Shown piece after piece: positions 1 to 8,686 of a stretch of DNA of 64,000 nt. The DNA comes from Kineothrix sp. IPX-CK (GTDB lineage: Bacteria > Bacillota > Clostridia > Lachnospirales > Lachnospiraceae), in the NCBI RefSeq assembly GCF_039134705.1, contig NZ_CP146256.1, forward strand, positions 4,216,001 to 4,280,000, read 5' to 3'. The notes beneath the pieces are model-generated. The model saw only the letters and a list, made by a program, of their open reading frames with translations. It was not told the origin of the DNA and did not search any database. The first letter of the stretch is position 1, and each line of letters begins with the position of its first letter. The position numbers and the translations under genes are program-made.

Positions 1-48
1 TGGAAAAAGCAGTTGCACTATTTTGAAATTCTAAATAGTGCAGCTGCT
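1..48 (-). terminator. Rho-independent terminator of the sensor/SBP operon
   Basis: Arms at 9-23 and 33-47 pair over 15 bp with one G-T wobble around a 9-nt loop. On the minus strand the stem is followed by TTTTT. It lies 18 bases after the stop codon of the solute-binding protein gene, so it closes that operon. Confidence 0.85.
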
Positions 49-65
49 CTCTCAAATTTTATTAT

Positions 66-1340
66 TTAATTACCGCTCTCTTCTCTGTGCTCGTCCGCGT
101 ATTCAAGCACCTGTTCCATACTGTTCTCCTCATTCAGCCATTTAAAAATTTCCTCCGCCAAATCGTTTTGAAATTTCCAAATTAACTGGTTATTTCCTAT
201 CGCGGCGTCTATTATCCTATTTTCATCCTCGTATTTCTTTATGTCCGCTTCCACCGGACTCTTATAGGTTATCGTCATATCATCCACTACCGGATAGGTG
301 CTGGTGAAGCCCAGGATTTCCTGCATCAGCTTTTCATTTTGCAAAAGCTCGGTAAAAATATCGTTAATGATATCTTGATGACCGGACGTATTGCTCATCA
401 TAAAGGTCATATTCGTCTCCTTAATCAGACTCGCATCACCCGTTTCGTTGGGAAAGGGAAAAAAACCGTATTGCGTGGAGGTATCGTACTGTCCCATAGC
501 TTGCAAGGACCATGAGCCGGTCAGATACATGGCTGCTTCACCCCCGGCAAATCTTCTATCGCTTTCATATTGTTCGATGACCAAAGCATCGTCCCATGTA
601 TGGTTTAAGATATATTTGTTCTGCTCGATACATTCCCTCATGCGCGGATCATTGGAAAAGCTGATTTCCCCCTCTCTGAATCTGCTTCCCCAGTTACTTT
701 CCCCGCGGAAAACATTGTTCAGCATGAACTGCATGGTCATATTACCGATTTTCCAGCCCTCCTGAAAATGAGCGGCAAAAGGGACGACTCCGTTTTCCTC
801 CAGTATATTTACCGTTCTCTCCATCTCCTCCAGGGTATCTGGTACCTGGAGCTGTAATTTGTCAAAGATGTCCTTATTATAAACGACACCCTGATACCAT
901 GCATTATAAGGTATTCCATATACCTTTCCGTCTATGGTGACGGCATCGCGTATCCTCTCTTCGATGCGCTCCATTCCCTCAGCCCTGACCTCGGCCAGAT
1001 TGCCGCTTCGCGCATAGGCATACACATCCTGAGCCTTTCCAACAATAATATCCGGCACGTCTCCCGCCGCAAGCCTGCCCTGCATTTGGGAGTCGAACTT
1101 CTCTCCCCAATCTACACATTCCCATTCCAGCGCTACCGCGGGAAATTTCTCGGCAATCATCTCGTCTATCATATCCTCCACGCCCGCATCGGAAGTGGAT
1201 TGCCCCGCTAAGACGGTAAGCATTACCTTATCCGTCCCTTCTTTGGAATCCTTCTCCCCATAATCCATAGCCTGAAATGTAAGAACGAATACCGCCGCCA
1301 TACATAAGATTAATATCGCTGCTATTCCTGCTTTTTTCAT
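66..1340 (-). CDS. ABC-type sugar solute-binding protein, probably a sensory partner
   Basis: A 424-residue extracellular solute-binding protein of the carbohydrate family 1 type. It has an N-terminal hydrophobic segment (about residues 5-24), then the family pattern: a VLAGQS strand, a PDII element and a YGIPYNAWYQGVVYNKDIF ligand-lobe signature. A lipobox is not evident, since the only early cysteine (ILC-M) lacks the small residue before it. The protein may therefore stay anchored by its signal segment. The start overlaps the response regulator stop by 4 bases (ATGA), giving translational coupling. No permease or ATPase gene follows; a terminator does. I infer a role in sensing with the upstream kinase and regulator rather than uptake, although it could share a permease encoded elsewhere. 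Confidence 0.85.
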   Translation of the reverse strand: MKKAGIAAILILCMAAVFVLTFQAMDYGEKDSKEGTDKVMLTVLAGQSTSDAGVEDMIDEMIAEKFPAVALEWECVDWGEKFDSQMQGRLAAGDVPDIIVGKAQDVYAYARSGNLAEVRAEGMERIEERIRDAVTIDGKVYGIPYNAWYQGVVYNKDIFDKLQLQVPDTLEEMERTVNILEENGVVPFAAHFQEGWKIGNMTMQFMLNNVFRGESNWGSRFREGEISFSNDPRMRECIEQNKYILNHTWDDALVIEQYESDRRFAGGEAAMYLTGSWSLQAMGQYDTSTQYGFFPFPNETGDASLIKETNMTFMMSNTSGHQDIINDIFTELLQNEKLMQEILGFTSTYPVVDDMTITYKSPVEADIKKYEDENRIIDAAIGNNQLIWKFQNDLAEEIFKWLNEENSMEQVLEYADEHREESGN

Positions 1341-2944
1341 AGATCTGCCTCATTTTTATTAAGAGAGCTTCTGTAGTCCCGAGGGCTCATTCCCGTCATC
1401 TTCCTGAATACCCTATTAAAATACGTATAGTCATCATAACCTACCATGAAGGCTATTTCTGTAAGGTTGATCGTCTGGTCTCTCATATATTCCTTTGCCT
1501 TTTCCATTCTTTTTCCTGCGATATAAAGCATTAGGTTTTCTCCTGTTTCCTGTCTGAACACTTTTGAAAAATAAGAGCTTTCAACGCCGAAGTGCTTTGA
1601 TAGCGAAGTTAAGGAAAGCTCCTCGAAGAATCGTTCATCGATATAGACAACCGACCTCCTCACTACCTCCCGAATGCTTCCGGCAAATTCTTCCTTCGGC
1701 TCGCCTATGACCGCTTCTACTATTTCTTCTACTACCTCACAAAGCTTCGTAACCTCCATGCTCTCCATAGTCTTATCCAACAAATCGATCATATTCTCTA
1801 AGTCAACAATATCTTTGGGAGAATTCTGCTCTATCTTGAAATCGGTGAGAATATTGCAGACTTTCTTGACGGTCTGCTTCAGTTTAATATATTCCCATCC
1901 CTGCTCTTCACAGTGCTTGATTCCGATCGTCTCAAAAATAGTCTGCTTCACCGCTTCCGCATTCCTGCTCCTTAAAAGGTTCTTTAGCTTATTTTCCGTC
2001 TCTTCTCCCAACGAATTCTTCAAATCGCGGTAAACGACTTCATCCTGTTTCCTGCTGAATAAAATAGTACTTTCCTTCTTATACTTCCTCGTCATCAATA
2101 AGGAAATACACTGCGTATACGCAGTATGAATGCTTTCTATGGAATAGGTATGCTCGCTGATTATAATACTGATAGGGCTGGATGTAACCGCCTTCATCGC
2201 ATTCAATATCTTCACAGCTATTCTATTCTGCTCTGCATTATCCAGCTCCGTGATAATCAGGAATTCATTGGAACGGTAAATATGATTAAAAACCAGCAGG
2301 TCATCCAGCTCGGTAATCTCTTTTACCTTCCTTTTTATGGAATAGGACAAATAGTTCATATCGTACTCGTATGCCGCCATAATCTCTTTCAGATCGTGGA
2401 TCTTAATGAGCATCAGACTGCAGCCTGCAAAATCCATGGCCTTATCGATTGTTATGGAGGGGGCAAAGGGCGTTTCTTCCCTTTCTACCAACAAACTCAG
2501 CTCCCTGTCCTGAAGGAGAGAGGAGGACTTCAATATCTGCTTTTTGTTCTCTTCCTCTTTGCTGATGATTTCCAGCGCCTTGGAAAGGGCTCCCACCAAG
2601 TCAATTTTTGTAATCGGCTTTAATAAGTAATTGATGGCCCCTGCCATTAAAGTACTTTTTACATATTCGAAATCATCATATCCGCTGATCACAAATACGA
2701 TAACATCTTTATATTTTTCCTTAACCTCACCGACAAGCTGCACACCATTCATAAAAGGCATGTTGATATCGGTAATCAAAATATCCGGCATCTCAGTCTC
2801 CATTCTCGCAAGAACCTCTTCTCCATCCTTAGCCGGTTCCATAAAAACCAAATGATATGCCTCCCAATCGAGCATATTGCGGATTTTCTCCCTCGTCCAG
2901 TATTCATCATCCGCAATCAGCACTTTATAGCTTACTTGAGCCAT
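1337..2944 (-). CDS. AraC-type response regulator, YesN-like
   Basis: A 535-residue response regulator. The receiver domain spans about residues 5-125, with acidic pocket D12/D13, phospho-acceptor D59 in ITDINMP and the conserved lysine in YLLKPI. A long poorly conserved middle region follows. The C-terminal 100 residues carry two AraC helix-turn-helix motifs (LTSLSKHFGVESSYFSKVFR and the IAFMVGYDDYTYFNRVFRK region). It overlaps the kinase gene by 13 bases and the binding-protein gene by 4. YesMN-family pairs normally control carbohydrate uptake or degradation genes. Likely targets are its own operon or the adjacent esterase gene at 5.0-7.0 kb, but this is inference. Confidence 0.93.
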   Translation of the reverse strand: MAQVSYKVLIADDEYWTREKIRNMLDWEAYHLVFMEPAKDGEEVLARMETEMPDILITDINMPFMNGVQLVGEVKEKYKDVIVFVISGYDDFEYVKSTLMAGAINYLLKPITKIDLVGALSKALEIISKEEENKKQILKSSSLLQDRELSLLVEREETPFAPSITIDKAMDFAGCSLMLIKIHDLKEIMAAYEYDMNYLSYSIKRKVKEITELDDLLVFNHIYRSNEFLIITELDNAEQNRIAVKILNAMKAVTSSPISIIISEHTYSIESIHTAYTQCISLLMTRKYKKESTILFSRKQDEVVYRDLKNSLGEETENKLKNLLRSRNAEAVKQTIFETIGIKHCEEQGWEYIKLKQTVKKVCNILTDFKIEQNSPKDIVDLENMIDLLDKTMESMEVTKLCEVVEEIVEAVIGEPKEEFAGSIREVVRRSVVYIDERFFEELSLTSLSKHFGVESSYFSKVFRQETGENLMLYIAGKRMEKAKEYMRDQTINLTEIAFMVGYDDYTYFNRVFRKMTGMSPRDYRSSLNKNEADL

Positions 2945-4731
2945 GCTTCCGCCTCCTCAACGCCCATGCGCGGTATTCTAAGAATAACGGTAGTCCCGCT
3001 TTTCCCATCACTGTTGATGTGTAAACCGTATTCTTCCCCATAAAGCATCTTCATTCTCGCGTTTATATTGATCAGCCCTATAGAACTTCCGCTCTCTACC
3101 AGTTCATGGCTGTTTTCTTTAAGCCTGCGATTGGTTTCTTCCGCATCCATCCCGACTCCGTTATCCTCTACCTCGATTTCCAGTATGCCATCCTTTTCCA
3201 TAACGCGCACATAGATTTCTTTTTCTCCCTTTTTATTTCTAAGGCCATGATTAATCGCATTTTCCACCAAGGGCTGAATGGAAATTCTGGGGATGGAATT
3301 CTGAAGGATCTCGTCGTCTATTTGAAAATGATATTTTACCTCTTCCCGCATTCTTACATTCATCACATATATATAATTCTTCAAATGCACGATTTCCTTT
3401 GCCACGGTGGAATAAGGGTGCTTGGTATCTAAGCTATACCGGAAAATGGTGGATAATGACTGGCATAGATTACTGACCATGTCGCAGTTTTGCACGCTGG
3501 CAATACTGCTCATAGTATCCAGGGTGTTGTACAGAAAGTGAGGATTTATCTGCGCCTGAAGCGCCTTATACTCTGCTTTATTGAGCAACAGCTTTGTTTC
3601 ATATTCATGTCCGATCAGGCGCTCTATCTCGTCCAGCATTCCGTTGAATTCTTTCCCCAGCTGCCCTATTTCATCTTTTTCCAAATATGGCACCCTCTTC
3701 TTCGTATCTCCCTTTCGAATCTGGGCAATGGTTTTCATCAACTCCTCCAGAGGCTTCGTTAAGGTCCTGGAAATGAAAAAGGTAACCACTGAGAGAATAA
3801 TGCACATCATACTTCCTATCAAAATAAGATTTTGCGTCAGCGCCTTCTGGTTCTGCTCGAGAATCGCCTGCGGCATGATGGAATATGCGCCGAGATTATA
3901 TTTATTCTGAGGCACCTGGAACAATACTTTATTGCCCTCGGAAGTATCCATGAACATATCTAAAGTGTTGTTCTGTATTCTCTCGCTGATTTCCAGATAA
4001 TATTCTCTGCTGGCTGTTTCTGTGTTTTCCATTGCGGTAATCGGACGGTCTCCAAGAGGCTGGAGCCACATATATACCTCCTGATGCGCGGTATACTTCT
4101 CCATGATCTTTACAAACGCCTTGCTATCGATATCGCATACCACATAGCCGATAATGTCATTGGTATTTACATTATCGTATATTTTCAAGACAAACCTCGC
4201 GATATCTGTCTCCCGGTATACATTGTAATAGCTGGAAAGAAACATATATTTATTGTCGGAAGCCACGTACTTCTTTACCTTGTCCGCATTATACATTTCT
4301 TCATCTTCATATATATCCTTAGGGTAATTATGCTTTGGAGTAACTGCCCGCCTGTAAGTGCTTATGATTTCGTGGCTGCTGTTGTATATATACAATGCAA
4401 CGATGTTGTCTGTTGTAGAGAAATTTTCCATAGCCTGGTCATATGCGATCCGGTAATTGTTCTCCCGTATTTCTTCAATGCGTTCCGTTCCCTTAAGCTC
4501 CTGCAGGAATTCCTTATCGTTATATATTTCAATGAGCCCGCTTTCTATTTTCTTGACAAAGGTATAAATTTCATTCTGCATGTTCTGCATCATGTTATAG
4601 TTTTCCGATTTTGCCTGATTATAGATTAAATTTCCAGATACCCTCTGAAATAAAATCGTTTGAAGGACAAGCGCTATCAAAGTGCTTCCCAGGCATAATA
4701 TCAATATTTTCATTCTCATTTTAATTTTCAT
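2932..4731 (-). CDS. Membrane sensor histidine kinase, YesM-like
   Basis: A 599-residue kinase. TM1 is at about 8-30, an extracytoplasmic sensing region at 31-300, TM2 at 301-323 and a HAMP linker at about 322-375. The His_kinase (LytS/YesM) domain follows with phospho-acceptor H398 in INPHFLYNTL, then a HATPase domain with N-box LVENAINHG at 488-496 and a DNGVGM G1 box. The ATG is preceded by a weak GGGGAAA ribosome site. It is the first gene of the kinase-regulator-binding protein operon. The binding protein could present a ligand to the large extracytoplasmic domain. Confidence 0.94.
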   Translation of the reverse strand: MKIKMRMKILILCLGSTLIALVLQTILFQRVSGNLIYNQAKSENYNMMQNMQNEIYTFVKKIESGLIEIYNDKEFLQELKGTERIEEIRENNYRIAYDQAMENFSTTDNIVALYIYNSSHEIISTYRRAVTPKHNYPKDIYEDEEMYNADKVKKYVASDNKYMFLSSYYNVYRETDIARFVLKIYDNVNTNDIIGYVVCDIDSKAFVKIMEKYTAHQEVYMWLQPLGDRPITAMENTETASREYYLEISERIQNNTLDMFMDTSEGNKVLFQVPQNKYNLGAYSIMPQAILEQNQKALTQNLILIGSMMCIILSVVTFFISRTLTKPLEELMKTIAQIRKGDTKKRVPYLEKDEIGQLGKEFNGMLDEIERLIGHEYETKLLLNKAEYKALQAQINPHFLYNTLDTMSSIASVQNCDMVSNLCQSLSTIFRYSLDTKHPYSTVAKEIVHLKNYIYVMNVRMREEVKYHFQIDDEILQNSIPRISIQPLVENAINHGLRNKKGEKEIYVRVMEKDGILEIEVEDNGVGMDAEETNRRLKENSHELVESGSSIGLININARMKMLYGEEYGLHINSDGKSGTTVILRIPRMGVEEAEAWLK

Positions 4732-4900
4732 GGATTTTTCCCCGCGGTTTTGCCTGCCTATCGTTTCTTAAGCATTATATTACACTAAAAAATGAGAGGC
4801 TACTACTATAAAAATCAACGTATCATTTTTCTGGCTGAAAATCATCTTTATCCCCTGTCTGAGAAGTATGTTGCATTAACCTTGTGATTTATACAAAACA

Positions 4901-4924
4901 AATCCCTGTCTGCCGACAGGGATT
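4901..4924 (-). terminator. Terminator of the esterase lipoprotein gene
   Basis: Perfect 10-bp arms at 4901-4910 and 4915-4924 around a 4-nt TGCC loop. They are followed on the minus strand by TGTTTTGTAT and on the plus strand by TTCTCT. It lies about 95 bases beyond the stop of the 5.0-7.0 kb gene. The rest of 4732-5019 holds the promoter region of the kinase operon and no gene. Confidence 0.75.
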
Positions 4925-5019
4925 TTCTCTCATGACTATGGTTATTTAACTGGTTTTATCAATGACCTCAATAGTCTGATTGCTGAAATTCTTTACTTCA
5001 CCGGTGCAATCCCGATATT

Positions 5020-7011
5020 TTATTGGTTCATACATTCATTTACCCACTGGATGAAATTCTCCGTACTGCTGCCGGTACGCTCAGCCATCGTATGCGCCAT
5101 ATTCCAAACCGTTTCAAAATCCACACCTTTTACGCCATCATAGTTTTGGAGAGCCAAAGCCAAATTTGCTTCTACCGTCGACGCCGTATCGCCCTGCTCT
5201 ATTCCGGTCCTTATTCTCCAGTAGGCAGCCACATTGGAGGTTTGATAACCGTCATAATGATCATCCAGATAATACATGGGATTGTACATATCCAGGCGCG
5301 TCTGAATGCTCCTGCCGAATTTATCTACAGCATTCAGATCCTGCGTATAATCGGATATTATAGATTCGTCCCAATCGCCATATCCAGAATATTCTTCCTC
5401 ATTGGTTACTAAAAGATTCGCCAATACGGAATCGAAATGCAGAGAATCACTTTCATCATTTCCAAAAACGTTATTCTCTGCCTGCGCACGATTCAAATCA
5501 TCAAACGCACCCACGTCCTTTGTAGCATTTTTGCAATGGGTCACAAAGGCTTCGATACTTGTAATTTTCACCGTATTCGCAGCCGCGTCGTATTCTACCC
5601 ATTGCACGTCGGAATTCAGCGAATCGATGTACTCCTGAGCGTTTTCATAAACAGTGCCCTCTGTCTCGCCAGACTGTCCGTCTGCGAAATCACTTTCGGG
5701 ATTTCCCTGCGGGAAATTACCGTCCGGGCCACCCTGGGCAAAATCGCCGTTTGGAGCTTCACCACTTGGCAGGCCGCTGCCTGGCGCTTCTTTAACTTCC
5801 GAATCGCCGCCGGGAACAAATCCGTCCGGTGCTCCGCTTCCTCGGAAGCCGCCGTCGGCATCAAATCCGCCTGAGGTTTCCGTGTAAGGAAAGGTGCTGT
5901 CGTTTAAGAAATTATTCAAGGACTTCTCTACCAGGGAAAGGATATAATCATAATAAGTTCCCGAAGCGTAGATTCCATCTTCCGATTGCTCCAGTGTTAG
6001 AATCGTTCCATCATCCGACTTAAGCCCCAGATCATTGATATAGCCCGCAAACGCCTCGGATAGATCATCCGATAAAGCAGAGGTCCATGTATCATCTGCA
6101 CGGGTACCGCTGTCAGCATACTGTCCCATATTCCATTCATATGCTTCATCCGCATAATCAAGGCTCGTGATCGGGCACCAGCACATAGCTCCCAGTACCG
6201 CATCGCTGATAATATTTCCTTCCGCATCAAACATAGCAGCTCCGATGGACTTTAAATACGCATAATAAAGTTCGCTGTCTCCGGTGGCGCCCGCCAATGC
6301 GCTTTGCGCTCCGCCGCCGCTCATACCGAAGGTAAATACGCTGTCCGAATCGCCGGGAAGAATACTTTTGTTAAAACGGTAATAACGGATTGCCGCTTTT
6401 AAGTCGGTCACACCCCAGGGAGCGCCGCCGCTGTAAATCAAACTGCTGCCATCATAGCCATTGTCTCTTCCGCGCATTCCTGAATAGACATATATGTATC
6501 CTGCATCGAGGTAGCTGGATAAACCATCAAAGCTATAGGAGGCGGGAGCCGCCTGTGCCGAATAGCCCGCTGTATTTACCGGAAACACAATAGGCGCTGT
6601 AGTCGCAGTATAGCTCTTAATCACCCCGTCTTCATTGATCGTGCATGTGTATGTTCCGTCTCCATTATCAACAGCGCTCATATATGCACCAGGAACATAG
6701 ATGCCCATAGTTTCGTAATCCGTCGTCTCAGGCGCAGTACAGTAGCCTACTCCAATCTGCCAGTAAACATCATTTTCCTCGTCATAATTCCATTTCGTGT
6801 TATCAAAGGTCAGACCTTCGTTATTCTGTGTATAATCCGCCAGAGAATCTGTGGATGTTCCAGCACTGCCGCCGGATTCTTCATCTGCCTCCGAAGCTGC
6901 AATCTCTTCAGATTGTATCTCCTCGGAGCCCGAGGTACTCCCACAGGCGGTCAGCGATACTGCCATAGATGTAACCAACAGTGTGGATAATGCCTTATTA
7001 AATTTTTTCAT
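5020..7011 (-). CDS. Secreted lipoprotein esterase, tannase/feruloyl-esterase-like alpha/beta hydrolase
   Basis: A 663-residue lipoprotein. The signal peptide ends in a lipobox, SLTAC, with lipidated C23. A Ser/Thr/Glu-rich linker (24-60) follows. The hydrolase core has a GxSxG elbow, G229-M-S231-G-G, followed by a SALAGATGDSELY segment that resembles bacterial tannases. Residues about 385-455 form a low-complexity Gly/Pro/Asp/Glu insertion, in the place where such enzymes carry a lid domain. The C-terminal part (DLNAVDKFGRSIQTRLDMYNPMYYL) contains conserved family residues. A role in cleaving plant phenolic esters at the cell surface is plausible from the family. The substrate is not shown. 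It is monocistronic, divergent from the cupin gene and next to a carbohydrate-type sensor operon. Confidence 0.72.
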   Translation of the reverse strand: MKKFNKALSTLLVTSMAVSLTACGSTSGSEEIQSEEIAASEADEESGGSAGTSTDSLADYTQNNEGLTFDNTKWNYDEENDVYWQIGVGYCTAPETTDYETMGIYVPGAYMSAVDNGDGTYTCTINEDGVIKSYTATTAPIVFPVNTAGYSAQAAPASYSFDGLSSYLDAGYIYVYSGMRGRDNGYDGSSLIYSGGAPWGVTDLKAAIRYYRFNKSILPGDSDSVFTFGMSGGGAQSALAGATGDSELYYAYLKSIGAAMFDAEGNIISDAVLGAMCWCPITSLDYADEAYEWNMGQYADSGTRADDTWTSALSDDLSEAFAGYINDLGLKSDDGTILTLEQSEDGIYASGTYYDYILSLVEKSLNNFLNDSTFPYTETSGGFDADGGFRGSGAPDGFVPGGDSEVKEAPGSGLPSGEAPNGDFAQGGPDGNFPQGNPESDFADGQSGETEGTVYENAQEYIDSLNSDVQWVEYDAAANTVKITSIEAFVTHCKNATKDVGAFDDLNRAQAENNVFGNDESDSLHFDSVLANLLVTNEEEYSGYGDWDESIISDYTQDLNAVDKFGRSIQTRLDMYNPMYYLDDHYDGYQTSNVAAYWRIRTGIEQGDTASTVEANLALALQNYDGVKGVDFETVWNMAHTMAERTGSSTENFIQWVNECMNQ

Positions 7012-7223
7012 CTTTGCCTCCTGATTTGATTAAAAACTTTAGTCAAACTATAGCATGCAAACCTTAAATTAAACTTAAACGAGAGGCAGAATCCGCCTAT
7101 ATAAATAATATCGTATTGACCGGAACAAATTATTTTACAGCTTTAAATTGCTTACCCGTGAAAATCACATTCTAAATCCTGTTAATTTCCGACAAACTTT
7201 TACACTTTACGTCCCCAAATACA

Positions 7224-7238
7224 TATAGTAATACTATA
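7224..7238. promoter_or_regulatory. 15-bp palindrome upstream of the cupin gene
   Basis: TATAGTA-A-TACTATA is a perfect palindrome centred at 7231, about 23 bases before the cupin ATG and overlapping the expected promoter -10 region. A GAGGAG ribosome site follows at 7248-7253. The protein that binds it is unknown. Confidence 0.5.
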
Positions 7239-7260
7239 AGAAATCTCGAGGAGTAACGAC

Positions 7261-7731
7261 ATGGATTTTAGCACCGGCAGGTTCCCTAATAATCAAAGCA
7301 GCACAGGCCAAGGCCCCGTTCCTTATATAACCGATCTAAGAACAGAGGTTATTGACAACACACTTTTCTATTCCACAAGATGGACCAGCAGAAATATGCA
7401 ATTTGCACTTATGTCTGTACCCGTCGACACGGAAACCGGGCTGGATGTGCATTATGCTTCCGACCAGTTTTTTTATATCGAGAAAGGTGAGGCATTAATC
7501 ATCATGGGGCCCTGTTACGATTGCCTCGACATTCAGTCACACGTATACGAAGGCTATGGCATAATTATCCCCGCAGGCATATGGCATAATGTTATAAACA
7601 TTAGTAATTCAGACCTTAAAATGTGTACTATCTTTGCTCCTGCTTTTAGTTCCTATAACACAGTTTATAGAACAAAAGAGGAATGGTTTGAGCACTATGA
7701 ACTTCATGATATTTCTTTTCCTCAATTATAA
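7261..7731 (+). CDS. Small cupin-domain protein
   Basis: A 156-residue single cupin. The first cupin motif is seen as VHYASDQFFYIEKGEALIIMG and the second as GYGIIIPAGIWHNVINISN, supplying the usual His/Glu metal-ligand pattern (H in LDVHYASDQ, E in IEKGE, H in GIWHNV). No other domain is present. The start follows a clear GAGGAG site. It is divergent from the esterase lipoprotein and shares its intergenic region. A sugar or phenolic ligand or isomerase role is possible but not shown. Confidence 0.75.
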   Translation: MDFSTGRFPNNQSSTGQGPVPYITDLRTEVIDNTLFYSTRWTSRNMQFALMSVPVDTETGLDVHYASDQFFYIEKGEALIIMGPCYDCLDIQSHVYEGYGIIIPAGIWHNVINISNSDLKMCTIFAPAFSSYNTVYRTKEEWFEHYELHDISFPQL

Positions 7732-7898
7732 AAGAAACTTCCCTATTACAATCAGAACCACGCCTAAAAGACGTGGTTTGCTCTGAGGCTATAAGCCTCT
7801 GTTACCGGCCAGCGCCTAAAGACGCTGGCTTTCACTTTGTTCAAGCCACTACGCCATTGACTCGTCGCAGCCGCTGAAGCAGCGCTTGTATTACTCGG

Positions 7899-8354
7899 CT
7901 ACCCCTTAAAGGGGTCCTCATACTCCTTCACACTTATTTTATCTTGTAGTATGTCTGCTTTTTCCTGATCCTGTATATACTTTTTTATTGTTGCCTCGTT
8001 AAGTCCTACTGTGCTCACATAGTATCCTTCTGACCAGAAATGTCTGTTCCCAAATTTATACTTCAAATTTGCGTGCTTATCAAAAATCATAAGTGCACTC
8101 TTGCCTTTTAAGTATCCCATAAAACTTGAAATACTCATCTTAGGCGGTATGCTCACTAACATATGGATATGATCGGGCATAAGATGCCCTTCGATAATCT
8201 CCACTCCTTTGTAAGAACATAACTGTTTCAGAATATCTCTGATACTTTCTTTATATTGATTATATATTATTTTTCGTCTATACTTTGGAGTGAAAACAAT
8301 GTGATACTTGCACATCCACTTTGTATGTGCCATGTCATTACTTTTGTTTGCCAT
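7899..8354 (-). CDS. tnpA: IS200/IS605 family transposase TnpA (Y1 HUH nuclease)
   Basis: A 151-residue single-strand transposase. It has the family opening HTKWMCKYHIVFTPKYRRK, the HUH motif as HIH within MPDHIHMLVSIPP, and the C-terminal helix with catalytic tyrosine near KKYIQDQEKAD. The ATG at 8354 is chosen because AAAGGTGA lies 5-6 bases upstream; the frame stays open for 32 more codons but without a ribosome site. Length is full for the family, so the protein may be active. The leader can fold over the ribosome site. Confidence 0.92.
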   Translation of the reverse strand: MANKSNDMAHTKWMCKYHIVFTPKYRRKIIYNQYKESIRDILKQLCSYKGVEIIEGHLMPDHIHMLVSIPPKMSISSFMGYLKGKSALMIFDKHANLKYKFGNRHFWSEGYYVSTVGLNEATIKKYIQDQEKADILQDKISVKEYEDPFKG

Positions 8355-8355
8355 T

Positions 8356-8421
8356 AAAATCACCTTTCCTTTCGTTATTGTAGTAGCTTGAACAACTCTA
8401 TCATAACGGAAAGGTGATTTT
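8356..8421 (-). promoter_or_regulatory. IS200 leader stem that sequesters the tnpA ribosome site
   Basis: Perfect 14-bp arms at 8356-8369 and 8408-8421, extended after a small bulge by GTTAT/ATAAC. The 3' arm on the minus strand contains the tnpA Shine-Dalgarno sequence (GGAAAGGTGA), so the folded leader hides it. The same translational block is established for IS200 of enterobacteria. Confidence 0.75.
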
Positions 8422-8686
8422 TTTGTATAACAATCTGCCTCCCCCCGCAAAGCAGGGGGATTTTTGTTTCGTATGTCTACGTTTCTCTTTTGAGAAACTC
8501 CGTCACACTCAACAGGCTAAAGCCCATAATAAAAAGAAAAACGCCCATCCGAGGACGAGCGCTTTTCCCATTGTAAAAGGGGAATTTTACGTGGATTATT
8601 ATAGCACTTACTTTCGCATAACACAATGGTAAATATTTCCTGTTATAGAGAAGAAGAAATTAGGAACTTCAGTTCATAATTATTAA

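Larger units (their letters stand above)
7756..8461 (-). mobile_element. IS200-type insertion sequence (IS200/IS605 family, tnpA only)
   Basis: A short element of roughly 0.7 kb that holds a Y1 HUH transposase and no tnpB. As expected for this family it lacks terminal inverted repeats but has subterminal hairpins. At the tnpA 3' side these are 7756-7778, 7785-7799, 7808-7829 and 7901-7915. At the 5' side there is a GC-rich hairpin at 8441-8459. Exact ends cannot be fixed by eye; these coordinates span the outermost clear hairpins. Confidence 0.75.

Noticed and set aside
2126..2623. Plus-strand frame of 165 codons
   Set aside because: It is antisense to the response regulator coding sequence, which is clearly real; this is a frame shadow.
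7756..8461. TnpB or guide-RNA (omega RNA) element with the IS
   Set aside because: No tnpB frame is present; the element is transposase-only.
8414..8632. Plus-strand frame of 72 codons at the IS200 edge
   Set aside because: It runs through the IS hairpins and has no recognisable protein pattern.
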